DNA of 64,000 bases from Pseudomonas azotoformans. Lineage in GTDB: Bacteria > Pseudomonadota > Gammaproteobacteria > Pseudomonadales > Pseudomonadaceae. Positions 47,039 to 54,514 of this stretch are shown here, in pieces (the first letter of the stretch is position 1; every line of letters begins with the position of its first letter). The notes below the pieces were generated by a model. That model was not told the origin of the DNA. It did no database searches and saw only the letters and a list, made by a program, of their open reading frames with translations. The position numbers were made by a program, and so were the translations under genes. The stretch lies in NCBI RefSeq assembly GCF_900103345.1, contig NZ_LT629702.1, forward strand, positions 806,001-870,000. The letters are read 5' to 3'.

Positions 47039-47132
47039 AATGTGGGAGGGGGCTTGCCCCCGATGGCGGTGCTTCAGTCAATATGTAGGGTGACTGACAC
47101 ACTGCAATCGGGGGCAAGCCCCCTCCCACATT
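47039..47132. repeat. Inverted REP pair (GTGGGAGGGGGCTTGCCCCC type)
   Basis: AATGTGGGAGGGGGCTTGCC at the left and its reverse complement ending CCCACATT at 47132 flank about 45 bases. It lies between the convergent SRPBCC and sensor kinase genes and could end transcription from both sides. Same design as the elements at 19059 and 60824. Confidence 0.9.
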
Positions 47133-47147
47133 GGGACGCCAGTGGTC

Positions 47148-48542
47148 TCAGGCCTCCGGCATCAGTTGCTGGCGGCACTCCAGCACCAGGCGGGCACCGC
47201 CTTGCTCACTCGTCCCTACGTCCAGCTTGAAGCCATGCAAGTTGATGATCGCCGCCACAATCGACAAGCCCAATCCAAACCCGCCTTGCTGGTCGCTTTC
47301 ATCCACGCGGTAGAAACGCTGGAACACCGCATCCCGCTCCGCTGCCGGTATACCCGGCCCGGAGTCGTGCACTTCGATACGCGTGCTGCCGGCGTCATTG
47401 ACCCCGCGCAGGATCACTGTGCCGCCCGGCGGAGAGAATTTGATCGAATTGCTCAGCAGGTTGGCCAGGGCTTCGAACAACAGGGCACGGTCGCCGGTGA
47501 TCCATGGCAGGGACTCCGGGGTTTCGAGCTTCAGTTGCAGTTCACCTTCTTCGGCCAGGGGCAGGTAGAAGTCGTGCAACTCGCGCAGTAGTGGCAACGG
47601 GTCCATGACCAGGAAACCGGAGCGGCGCTGATGGTCCTCCAGCTCGGAGATGCGTAACAGCCCGCGAAAGCGCGCCATCAGGGTGTCGGTCTCGGCAATT
47701 GCATCGTCGAGTTTCACCGCGTAGTCCGACTCGGCCTCAGCCTCCTGCCTGATGCGATACAGCTGCGCACGCAGGCGGGTCAGCGGGGTGCGCAGGTCGT
47801 GGGCGATGTTGTCGCACACACCCTTGACCTCGTTCATCAGCTTCTCGATGCGGTCGAGCATGGCGTTGACGATGGCCGCGAGCATGTCCAGTTCGTCACG
47901 CCGGTTGGACAGCGGCAGGCGGTGGGTGAGGTCGCCGGCGACGATGGCTTCGGCGCTGGCCTGGATCCCACGGATACGCCGCAACGGGCGGCGGCGCAGC
48001 AAGTGCCAGCCGGCCGCGCCGGGAATAATCGTCAGGGACAATGCCCAGAGCAGGGCATGCCAGATGATCCGGGTCACGCCGAACAGCGAGCCGTTGGCGC
48101 GCACCAGCACCAGCCAACGGCCGTCTTCGGTGTGGGTGGCCACGGCGTCGCAGCTGTCTTTAGGCAGTTTGGGGTCGTCAGACTCGACGCAATTGGCCAG
48201 GGCGTGGATCTTGCCGTCCAGCGGCAGATCCGGCGGGATCGCACGAATCGGCCCGCTCAAGGGACGGAATTGTTCATCGAACAGGCCGTAGGCATCCACG
48301 CCCTTCATGTCGAAGGTCATGCTGGTGGTCAGCGCTTCCACCAGTTCCTCGCCGTCGAAGCGCTGGAACAGGTGCTGGCGCTGCATCAGGGAGTGGCGCG
48401 ACAGGTCGCCCAGGTAACCTGACACCTCGTAATACAGCACCCCCATGAGGATGCAGCTCCAGGCCACGAACAGCGAGCTGTACAGCGCCAGCAGGCGGCT
48501 GCTGGAGGAGCGCCAGCCTTTAGAGGGGTTCAGCAATGACAT
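47148..48542 (-). CDS. Two-component sensor histidine kinase
   Basis: A 464-residue membrane kinase. Two membrane helices (about residues 17-38 and 160-180) flank a periplasmic domain of ~120 residues; HAMP follows (RRPLRRIRGIQASAEAIVAG). The H-box is DNIAHDLRTPLTRLRAQL with His248. ATP-binding motifs are N-box ANLLSNSIKFSPPG, G1 DSGPGIP and G2 GFGLGLSIV. The ATG at 48542 overlaps the 3' end of the response-regulator gene by 23 bp, so the two are coupled. The periplasmic part (FDGEELVEALTTSMTFDMKG) gives no clear signal. Metal sensing is possible with cus genes 4 kb away, but other genes intervene. Confidence 0.9.
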   Translation of the reverse strand: MSLLNPSKGWRSSSSRLLALYSSLFVAWSCILMGVLYYEVSGYLGDLSRHSLMQRQHLFQRFDGEELVEALTTSMTFDMKGVDAYGLFDEQFRPLSGPIRAIPPDLPLDGKIHALANCVESDDPKLPKDSCDAVATHTEDGRWLVLVRANGSLFGVTRIIWHALLWALSLTIIPGAAGWHLLRRRPLRRIRGIQASAEAIVAGDLTHRLPLSNRRDELDMLAAIVNAMLDRIEKLMNEVKGVCDNIAHDLRTPLTRLRAQLYRIRQEAEAESDYAVKLDDAIAETDTLMARFRGLLRISELEDHQRRSGFLVMDPLPLLRELHDFYLPLAEEGELQLKLETPESLPWITGDRALLFEALANLLSNSIKFSPPGGTVILRGVNDAGSTRIEVHDSGPGIPAAERDAVFQRFYRVDESDQQGGFGLGLSIVAAIINLHGFKLDVGTSEQGGARLVLECRQQLMPEA

Positions 48543-49203
48543 AACCGGAACCTCGTACCGTGCGGATCAGCGGCGTGAGGCCCGGTGGGTCGATCTTTTT
48601 GCGCAGACGGCCGATGTGCACGTCGATCAGGTTGGTGCCCGGGTCGAAGTGATAGCCCCAGACTTCCTCAAAGATCATCATCCGCGACAGGATCTGCCCG
48701 GTGTTGCGCATCAGGAATTCCAGCAGTTTGTATTCGGTGGGCAGCAGGCTCAGGGGTTGATCGGCGCGGCTGGCTTCGCGGCTGATCAGGTTCAACTCCA
48801 GGTCGGCCACACGCAGGGCGGTTTCGAATTCCTTGACCGTGCTTTTGCGCCGCAGCAGTACCTCGACGCGGGCGGCCATTTCATCCGAGGCGAACGGTTT
48901 GGTGAGGTAGTCATCACCGCCGGCACGCAGGCCACGCACGCGTTCGTCAACGTCGGAGAGGGCGCTGATCATCAGGATCGGCGTGGAGACGCCAATGGTA
49001 CGCAGCGTGGTCACGATGGCCAGGCCATCGAGTTCCGGCAGCATGCGGTCGAGGGTGATCAGGTCGTAATCGCCACTCACGGCGCGGACCAGGCCTTCAC
49101 GGCCGTTGTCTACCCAATCTACATCCAGTCCATGGCTACTCAGCTCGGCGACGATCTCGCGAGCCGTTACGGCGTCATCCTCGATGGTCAAAATTCGGGT
49201 CAT
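48520..49203 (-). CDS. OmpR-family response regulator
   Basis: A 227-residue response regulator with all key receiver residues: Asp9/Asp10 (ILTIEDD), phospho-acceptor Asp52 (LITLDRMLPELDG), a Ser in ILMISALSD and Lys102 (YLTKPF). The C-terminal winged helix has LLPTEYKLLEFLMRNTGQIL, VDVHIGRLRKKIDPP-like IDVHIGRLRKKID, and RTVRGSGYVI. I chose the ATG at 49203, with AAAGG 8 bases upstream, over one 30 bases earlier. It is first in a two-gene unit with the kinase and divergent from the membrane protein at 49528, which may be its target. Confidence 0.9.
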   Translation of the reverse strand: MTRILTIEDDAVTAREIVAELSSHGLDVDWVDNGREGLVRAVSGDYDLITLDRMLPELDGLAIVTTLRTIGVSTPILMISALSDVDERVRGLRAGGDDYLTKPFASDEMAARVEVLLRRKSTVKEFETALRVADLELNLISREASRADQPLSLLPTEYKLLEFLMRNTGQILSRMMIFEEVWGYHFDPGTNLIDVHIGRLRKKIDPPGLTPLIRTVRGSGYVIAEPL

Positions 49204-49527
49204 GGGATTACCTTTCACACTGGAAGACCGCAATCGCCGGTAAGCCGGCTCCTACAGAAGTGGGGGCATTTTGCCAAGAAACGGCTGAATGCTTCCTAAA
49301 TAAAACTTCATGTTGGCAAAACTGACACCGATTTCATCGCCGCGCCGGGGAATGCATAACGCCCGCTTCAAACGGCCATTTCTTGCAAGTTGCATGGGTC
49401 AGGTTAGTTCAAATTACTTAATTCATTGAAATATAAGGACTTTATTTTTTGACCAGGCTGGCATGGTGCCTGCACTGTCCCTTTTGAGACTTGTAACACT
49501 ATTTTTCTGCCTTGGAGCAAAACAACA
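49204..49527. other. Divergent intergenic region with a single REP-like element
   Basis: A REP-like hairpin lies at 49229-49262 (GCCGG TAAG CCGGC followed by TCCTAC). The rest, AT-rich near 49395-49450, should carry the promoters of the regulator-kinase pair and of the membrane-protein gene. No gene seen. Confidence 0.55.
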
Positions 49528-50433
49528 ATGATCACATCCTCATCCACGCTGCAAGAGTCGAGCGCGCTCTCCGGGGTTTCCTGGGGGGCGATTTTTGCCG
49601 GGGCTGCCGCCGCGGCTGCGCTGTCGCTGATCCTGGTGCTGCTAGGCTTCGGCCTGGGCTTTTCGGCGGTGTCGCCGTGGGCCGACAGCGGTATCAGTGC
49701 CAAGGGACTGGGTATTTCCACGATTGTCTGGCTGGCCTTTACCCAGATCGTTGCATCCGGCCTGGGCGGTTACATCGCCGGTCGGTTGCGTGTGAAATGG
49801 GCCAATATGCACGGCGATGAGGTGTACTTTCGCGACACCGCCCATGGCTTCCTGGCCTGGGCCGTTGCCACACTGGTCACTGCCGTATTGGTGGTCGGTT
49901 CGGTCAGCAGTGTGGTCAGCGGCGGCGTGAAAGCCGGTGCCAGCGTTGCAGCCGGTGCGGCCAGCGGTATCACCCAAGCCGCCGGCAGTGCCGCCAAAGG
50001 TGCCAACAGCGGCGATTTCGATTACTACGTAGACAGCCTGTTCCGTGACGATCGCCCGGTCGCCGTCAGCGATGACGCCGCCCATGGCGTGGTGGCGCGC
50101 ATCTTCACCCGTACCCTGAGCAACGACGGCCAGCTTGCGCCGGAAGACCGTGCCTACCTGGCCCAGTTGATCAGCCAGCGCACCAACCTCAGCCAGGCGG
50201 ATGCCGAAGCGCGCATCGACAAAGTCTACGGCGACGCCCGTAAAGCGGTGGAAGACGCCAAGCTCAAAGCCAAGCAAGCTGCGGAAACCGCCGCCAAAGT
50301 GGCTGCGTATACCTCGCTGTGGACCTTCGTCGCCCTGTTGATCGGTGCGTTCTTCGCCAGCCTCGCCGCCACCTTCGGCGGTCGCCGCCGCGATGCCGTG
50401 GTGTATGTCGAAACCGAACACTTCGTTCGTTAA
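49528..50433 (+). CDS. Membrane protein of unknown function
   Basis: A 301-residue inner-membrane protein. Three hydrophobic segments lie in the N-terminal part (about 17-45, 60-85 and 105-130), then a soluble domain of ~120 residues, then a last membrane segment (AYTSLWTFVALLIGAFFASL) and a short tail rich in Arg (GGRRRDAVVYVETEHF). The soluble part includes a helical stretch rich in Ala, Lys and Glu (KAVEDAKLKAKQAAETAAKV), likely a coiled coil. I recognise no defined function. GGAG lies 10 bases before the ATG. A 24-residue hydrophobic peptide gene follows 19 bp on and shares its terminator. Confidence 0.78.
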   Translation: MITSSSTLQESSALSGVSWGAIFAGAAAAAALSLILVLLGFGLGFSAVSPWADSGISAKGLGISTIVWLAFTQIVASGLGGYIAGRLRVKWANMHGDEVYFRDTAHGFLAWAVATLVTAVLVVGSVSSVVSGGVKAGASVAAGAASGITQAAGSAAKGANSGDFDYYVDSLFRDDRPVAVSDDAAHGVVARIFTRTLSNDGQLAPEDRAYLAQLISQRTNLSQADAEARIDKVYGDARKAVEDAKLKAKQAAETAAKVAAYTSLWTFVALLIGAFFASLAATFGGRRRDAVVYVETEHFVR

Positions 50434-50452
50434 TCAATTCAAGGAGAACAAC

Positions 50453-50527
50453 ATGCGCTCATTACTGCTCTGGTTCCTCGGTGTGCCTATCCCGGTGATC
50501 ATCCTGATTGCGATCTTCATGCACTGA
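50453..50527 (+). CDS. 24-residue single-helix membrane peptide
   Basis: A tiny gene: AAGGAGAACAAC directly precedes the ATG, an excellent RBS. The product MRSLLLWFLGVPIPVIILIA ends IFMH; it is one hydrophobic helix with a Pro-x-Pro kink. It lies 19 bp past the membrane-protein gene and just before an intrinsic terminator, so it is the last gene of that operon. Short hydrophobic peptides of this look are common in proteobacteria and usually escape annotation. A role as a partner or stabiliser of the membrane protein is a guess. Confidence 0.72.
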   Translation: MRSLLLWFLGVPIPVIILIAIFMH

Positions 50528-50548
50528 TCCTCGCTCAGGCTTCCCAAG

Positions 50549-50579
50549 GCCGCGCCTGTTTCCACAGGCGCGGCTTTTT
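50549..50579 (+). terminator. Intrinsic terminator
   Basis: GCCGCGCCTGT and ACAGGCGCGGC form a perfect 11-bp stem with a TTCC loop, followed by TTTTTG. It ends the membrane-protein/24-residue peptide operon. Confidence 0.95.
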
Positions 50580-50682
50580 GTTCTCTCGGGCACGAAGGCT
50601 TATACCTGTGAAGTTTGACAGTATCGCCGGGCGCTGAAAGTGCCTAGTTTGGTCTAAGTCCACACTCAGTGAGAGCACGGTC

Positions 50683-51540
50683 ATGAACCAGACAACCGGC
50701 ACATGGACGGCAACTGTCGTCAACCCACAAGTCACTCCACCGAACAAACTGTTTAATGGCGATCCCGGTGAAATGCGGATGTACCGATCCGGCGGATATA
50801 TCGAGATTGCTGCAACGCAAAGGTTGGGCTCCACGGTCAATGATTTCAACGGTTTCAATTTTCGTATACCGGACCTCATTCCGGGGAGTGGGTCGCACAC
50901 CTTCGTGCTTGGCGTTACTGCTCTGGGTATTTATTGGGCTCATGAGCATGGTGGTGTCACGCCGTACACGGCTGTAAGTGGCAGTCTCACTGTTTCACTG
51001 GACCAGAACGACACGTTGACGGGGGCGTTCAATTTCTCGGGAGAGAACGGCAGCCAGCACGTCAGCGTCAGCCAGGGCCAGATCGACCTGACGGGCTTTA
51101 TTACCCAGCCAGTACCGGTGCGGCCGCCAACGGTCACAGGTACGGGCTATATGCGAGGTGATGTTGTAGGCGGACCTTTGCCAAACCCGAACTTTGACGC
51201 GGAAGTTGTCAGCCTCAGAGAAGTCGACGGTGGTGGCATTATCAAGAACTACTTTGAAATCATCGGCAGGCAGTACGATGAGTTCAGGGTTCAGAACTAT
51301 GTTGCCATCTTGCTGGACGTTGACCAGACGGCGCTTAACTACGTGTTAGGGAGTAACCGTGAAGCCCGCGCTTTTTTCGCCAAGATGGACTCCTTTGGGT
51401 TTGCGTATGCCAACAGCGGGTCGTTGAACTTCACCGCTCTACCTGCCAGCGGTCGTGCAGCCGGCAGCCTAGACTGCATGGTGCAGAAGAATCAGGAGCC
51501 GCCTTTCCACGTCAAGGTGGTGTTCGATATTGCACTCTAG
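50683..51540 (+). CDS. Unknown beta-rich protein
   Basis: A 285-residue protein I do not recognise. There is no signal peptide or membrane helix and one Cys (Cys near the C-terminus, SLDCMVQKN). The first ~130 residues look like a beta-sandwich (AVSGSLTVSLDQNDTLTGAF, GQIDLTGFI); a Pro-rich linker (QPVPVRPPTVTG) leads to a second domain with an alpha-beta look (FEIIGRQYDEFRVQNYVAIL). The first domain recalls the SGxxxF-type beta proteins of unknown role that are common in Pseudomonas. It stands alone between a terminator and the copper genes. The ATG at 50683 has GAGAG about 11 bases upstream. Confidence 0.68.
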   Translation: MNQTTGTWTATVVNPQVTPPNKLFNGDPGEMRMYRSGGYIEIAATQRLGSTVNDFNGFNFRIPDLIPGSGSHTFVLGVTALGIYWAHEHGGVTPYTAVSGSLTVSLDQNDTLTGAFNFSGENGSQHVSVSQGQIDLTGFITQPVPVRPPTVTGTGYMRGDVVGGPLPNPNFDAEVVSLREVDGGGIIKNYFEIIGRQYDEFRVQNYVAILLDVDQTALNYVLGSNREARAFFAKMDSFGFAYANSGSLNFTALPASGRAAGSLDCMVQKNQEPPFHVKVVFDIAL

Positions 51541-51618
51541 GTTCAGCCGGCGGGCCTGCCGACTTCTCACGCAATTGTTAATGGCGGCTTAACCCGCGCT
51601 TGGCTAGACTCGCGCCCC

Positions 51619-51957
51619 ATGAGCTGCCTTCTGCGTTTATTCCTGGTCCTGCTGCTGAGCCTCACGCTTCCCCTGACCGGGATGGCGGGGGTGCCGTCGA
51701 GCACCGAGCCCTGCCCGATGAAAATGTCGGACATGCCGATGATGAGCGACATGTCGCCCGACTGCTGCCAGGACGGCGCTGACCATGGCAAGGCCTGCAA
51801 GCCCGGCCAGGAATGCAAGACCGGTGGCCTGCTGCAATTTTCCTTGCCGGTGCTCAAGGCGCCCTTGACCCTGGCCCATCCGCTGCTGGTCGGCACCGCT
51901 TCCGATTTCGTCCCCCTCCGTACGCCGTCCGGCGTCTGGCGCCCACCCCGGGCCTGA
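51619..51957 (+). CDS. Met/Cys-rich secreted peptide at the head of the cus operon
   Basis: A 112-residue protein with an N-terminal signal (MSCLLRLFLVLLLSLTLPLT) and a short region dense in Met, Cys, Asp and His (CPMKMSDMPMMSDMSPDCCQ, then HGKACKPGQEC), which looks like a soft-metal-binding site for Cu(I) or Ag(I). Its position 97 bp before the CusC-like gene supports a role in periplasmic copper binding or as a metal-responsive leader of the efflux operon. I recognise the arrangement from Pseudomonas cus clusters but know no function. Confidence 0.68.
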   Translation: MSCLLRLFLVLLLSLTLPLTGMAGVPSSTEPCPMKMSDMPMMSDMSPDCCQDGADHGKACKPGQECKTGGLLQFSLPVLKAPLTLAHPLLVGTASDFVPLRTPSGVWRPPRA

Positions 51958-52053
51958 TCCCTGTTGCACCTCAAGACGCATCCCTTGATCGGGATGGTTT
52001 TGCTGTGGGCCGCCTGACGCGGCGCACAGCGCAACGGAACGGGAATTTTCAAC

Positions 52054-53292
52054 ATGAATGCCTCCTACATGCGCGCCCTGGTGGTGGGCGTGCTGGCGTG
52101 GCCGGCGTTGGCGAGTGCGCTGACCCTGGATGACGCCCTGCGCCTGGCGCAAAACACTGCACCGTCGCTGCTGGCCGAGTCGGCCAAGTTGCAGGCCGCC
52201 ACCCAGGCGGCGATCCCGGCGGGTGAACTGCCCGACCCCAAGCTGGTGGTCGGCCTGCAGAACTTTCCCATCGGCGGGCCCAATCGCGGCACGTTGTATG
52301 GCGATGAGATGACGCAACAGATGATCGGCATCCAGCAACAAGTGCCCAGCCGCGACAAACGCAAGGCCCGGGTCGAGCTGGCCGATGCAACCATCGAGCG
52401 GGCCGCCGCCGAAGGGCGTATCGAGCGCCTGAACGTGCGCCAGGCCACGGCCCAGGCGTGGATTCGTGCGTATGCGGTCGCGCGCAAGCAAGCCTTGTTC
52501 AAGGACTTCTACCAACAGAACCGTCTGCTGCAAGACACCGTGCGTGCGCAGTTGGCTGGCGGCCGTGGTCAGGCCGCCGACGCGGTCATCCCCCGGCAGG
52601 AAGCCGCCGAGCTGGCGGGGCGCGAAGATGAGTTGACCCAGCAACGCGTCCAGGCCCGCGCCGCGCTCAAGCGTTGGATCGGCACGGCCGCCAACGAAGC
52701 CCCCAGCGGTCAGCTGCCCAACTGGACCTTCGACCCCCACAGCCTGAACCACAACCTGCACCAGCACCCGGCACTGCAAGCCTACGTGCCGCGCACCCGT
52801 GAAGCGCAGGCGCGCTTGCAGGAGGCCAAGGCGCAAAAGACCTCTGACTGGAGTTGGGAGGTCGACTACGGGCATCGCAGCCGTGAGTTCGGTGACATGG
52901 TCAACGTGCAGTTCACCTTTGACCTGCCGATCTTCCCCGGCCGTCGACAGAACCCCGGCATTGCCGCCAAACAGGCCGAGCTGGACCAGCTCGACGCCGA
53001 GCGTGCAGCCGCGACCCGTGAGCATATCCAGATGCTCGATGACGACCTCGCCGACTACCAGCGCCTGGACCGCGCGGTGCAACGCAGCCAGGACAGCCTG
53101 GTGCCGTTGGCCGAGGAAAAAGTCAGCTTGAGCCTGTCCGGTTACCGCGCCGGCAAAGGCGACTTGATGACGGTGGTCAACGCCCGCCGTGAGCTGGTCG
53201 AAGCCCGTTTCAAGCAGATCGATGCCATCGAACAACGCGCCCTGGTCGGCGCGCAGTTGTATTTCGCCTATGGGGAACCCGCCAATGAATAA
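52054..53292 (+). CDS. cusC: CusC/CzcC-like outer-membrane efflux protein (TolC family)
   Basis: A 412-residue outer-membrane factor. A Sec signal (MNASYMRALVVGVLAWPALA-SA) is followed by the TolC/OEP repeat start LTLDDALRLAQNTAPSLLAE. The second half begins with HPALQAYVPRTREAQARLQE and carries the periplasmic helical hairpins (LEEKVSLSLSGYRAGKGD-like AEEKVSLSLSGYRAGKGDLM). It forms the exit channel for the CusBA pump. The stop overlaps the CusB start by 8 bases, so the genes are coupled. Confidence 0.87.
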   Translation: MNASYMRALVVGVLAWPALASALTLDDALRLAQNTAPSLLAESAKLQAATQAAIPAGELPDPKLVVGLQNFPIGGPNRGTLYGDEMTQQMIGIQQQVPSRDKRKARVELADATIERAAAEGRIERLNVRQATAQAWIRAYAVARKQALFKDFYQQNRLLQDTVRAQLAGGRGQAADAVIPRQEAAELAGREDELTQQRVQARAALKRWIGTAANEAPSGQLPNWTFDPHSLNHNLHQHPALQAYVPRTREAQARLQEAKAQKTSDWSWEVDYGHRSREFGDMVNVQFTFDLPIFPGRRQNPGIAAKQAELDQLDAERAAATREHIQMLDDDLADYQRLDRAVQRSQDSLVPLAEEKVSLSLSGYRAGKGDLMTVVNARRELVEARFKQIDAIEQRALVGAQLYFAYGEPANE

Positions 53293-54514
53293 TCGAATCG
53301 TGGCCGCTGTATTGCTGTTGGGCCTGGGCGCGGGCTACGGGTTGGCGCAGTGGCAGCCCGGCGCACCCGCAATGCCCGTCAACGCCGACAAGCAGGCGCT
53401 GTACTGGTACGACCCGATGTTCCCGCAACAAAAGTTCGATAAGCCTGGCAAGTCGCCGTTCATGGACATGCAACTGGTGCCGCGCTACGCCGACGGTGCG
53501 GGGTCGGCAGCCACGCCAGCGGTGCAGATTGACCCGGGTCTGGCGCAGAACATCGGCGTGCGCCTGGCGAGTGTGAGCCGCGGCATGCTGACCTCCCGCC
53601 TGGAACTGTCGGGCATCCTGGCCTTCAACGATCGCGATGTGGCGGTGGTGCAGGCGCGGGCGGCGGGGTTTGTCGAGCGGGTTTACGCGCGGGCGCCGGG
53701 GGATGTGCTCAAGGCCGGCGCGCCATTGGTGGACCTGCTGATACCCGAGTGGGCGGCCGCCCAGGAGGAGTTCCTGGCCCTGCGACGCAGCGCCGAGCGC
53801 GGTTTGATTGCCGCTGCCCGCCAACGCCTGCGCCTGAGCGGGATGCCGGCCGGGTTGATTGCGCAGATGGAACGCAGCGGCCAGGTGCAGTCGGTCTTGA
53901 CCGTGACCAGCCCGATCAGCGGCGCGCTGCAAACCCTCGAGGTGCGCGAAGGCATGACCGTGGCGCCGGGGCAGACCCTGGCGCGGTTCAACGGCCTGGG
54001 CTCGGTGTGGTTGCAGGTCGCCGTGCCCGAAGCCCAGGGGGCCACGTTGAAAGTGGGGCAAACCGTGCAGAGCCGCTTCGTCGGCTTGCCGGGCAAGACG
54101 CTCGACGGCACGGTCAGCGCGGTCTTGCCGGCCACCGCCATGGATAGCCGCACCGTGCAAGTGCGGGTCGAGCTGCCCAACCCCGACGGCGCCTTGCGCC
54201 CGGGCATGACCGCCCAGGTCAGCCTGGCACAGACCAGCGGCCAAGCAGTGTTGCAGGTGCCCAGTGAAGCGTTGATCCGCACCGGCAAGCGCGTGCTGGT
54301 GATGCTGGCCGAGGAGGGTGGGCGCTATCGTCCGGTCGAGGTCGAAACCGGCGTGGAAAACCAGGACCACACGGTGATCCTCAGTGGCCTGCAGGAAGGC
54401 CAGCAGGTGGTCGCCTCCGGGCAGTTCCTGCTCGACTCCGAGGCCAGTCTCAAGGGCATTACCGCCACCGCTGCGGAAGCGGCGATGAACATGCAGCCGG
54501 GAGCCCAGCCATGA
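53285..54514 (+). CDS. cusB: CusB-like periplasmic adaptor of a copper/silver RND efflux pump
   Basis: A 409-residue membrane-fusion protein. It starts at the ATG at 53285 ([20 protein letters not shown], an N-terminal anchor or signal); the longer frame overlaps CusC. Near the N-terminus is the heavy-metal-binding motif [20 protein letters not shown] then [11 protein letters not shown], characteristic of CusB-type adaptors. The lipoyl/hairpin and beta-barrel regions follow ([60 protein letters not shown]). ATGA overlap with cusA. Confidence 0.9.
   Translation: MNNRIVAAVLLLGLGAGYGLAQWQPGAPAMPVNADKQALYWYDPMFPQQKFDKPGKSPFMDMQLVPRYADGAGSAATPAVQIDPGLAQNIGVRLASVSRGMLTSRLELSGILAFNDRDVAVVQARAAGFVERVYARAPGDVLKAGAPLVDLLIPEWAAAQEEFLALRRSAERGLIAAARQRLRLSGMPAGLIAQMERSGQVQSVLTVTSPISGALQTLEVREGMTVAPGQTLARFNGLGSVWLQVAVPEAQGATLKVGQTVQSRFVGLPGKTLDGTVSAVLPATAMDSRTVQVRVELPNPDGALRPGMTAQVSLAQTSGQAVLQVPSEALIRTGKRVLVMLAEEGGRYRPVEVETGVENQDHTVILSGLQEGQQVVASGQFLLDSEASLKGITATAAEAAMNMQPGAQP

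Noticed and set aside
47148..49203. A CusRS/CopRS assignment for the two-component system
   Set aside because: The cus operon is 2.4 kb away behind two unrelated transcription units, and the kinase sensor domain shows no Met/His metal site I could identify.
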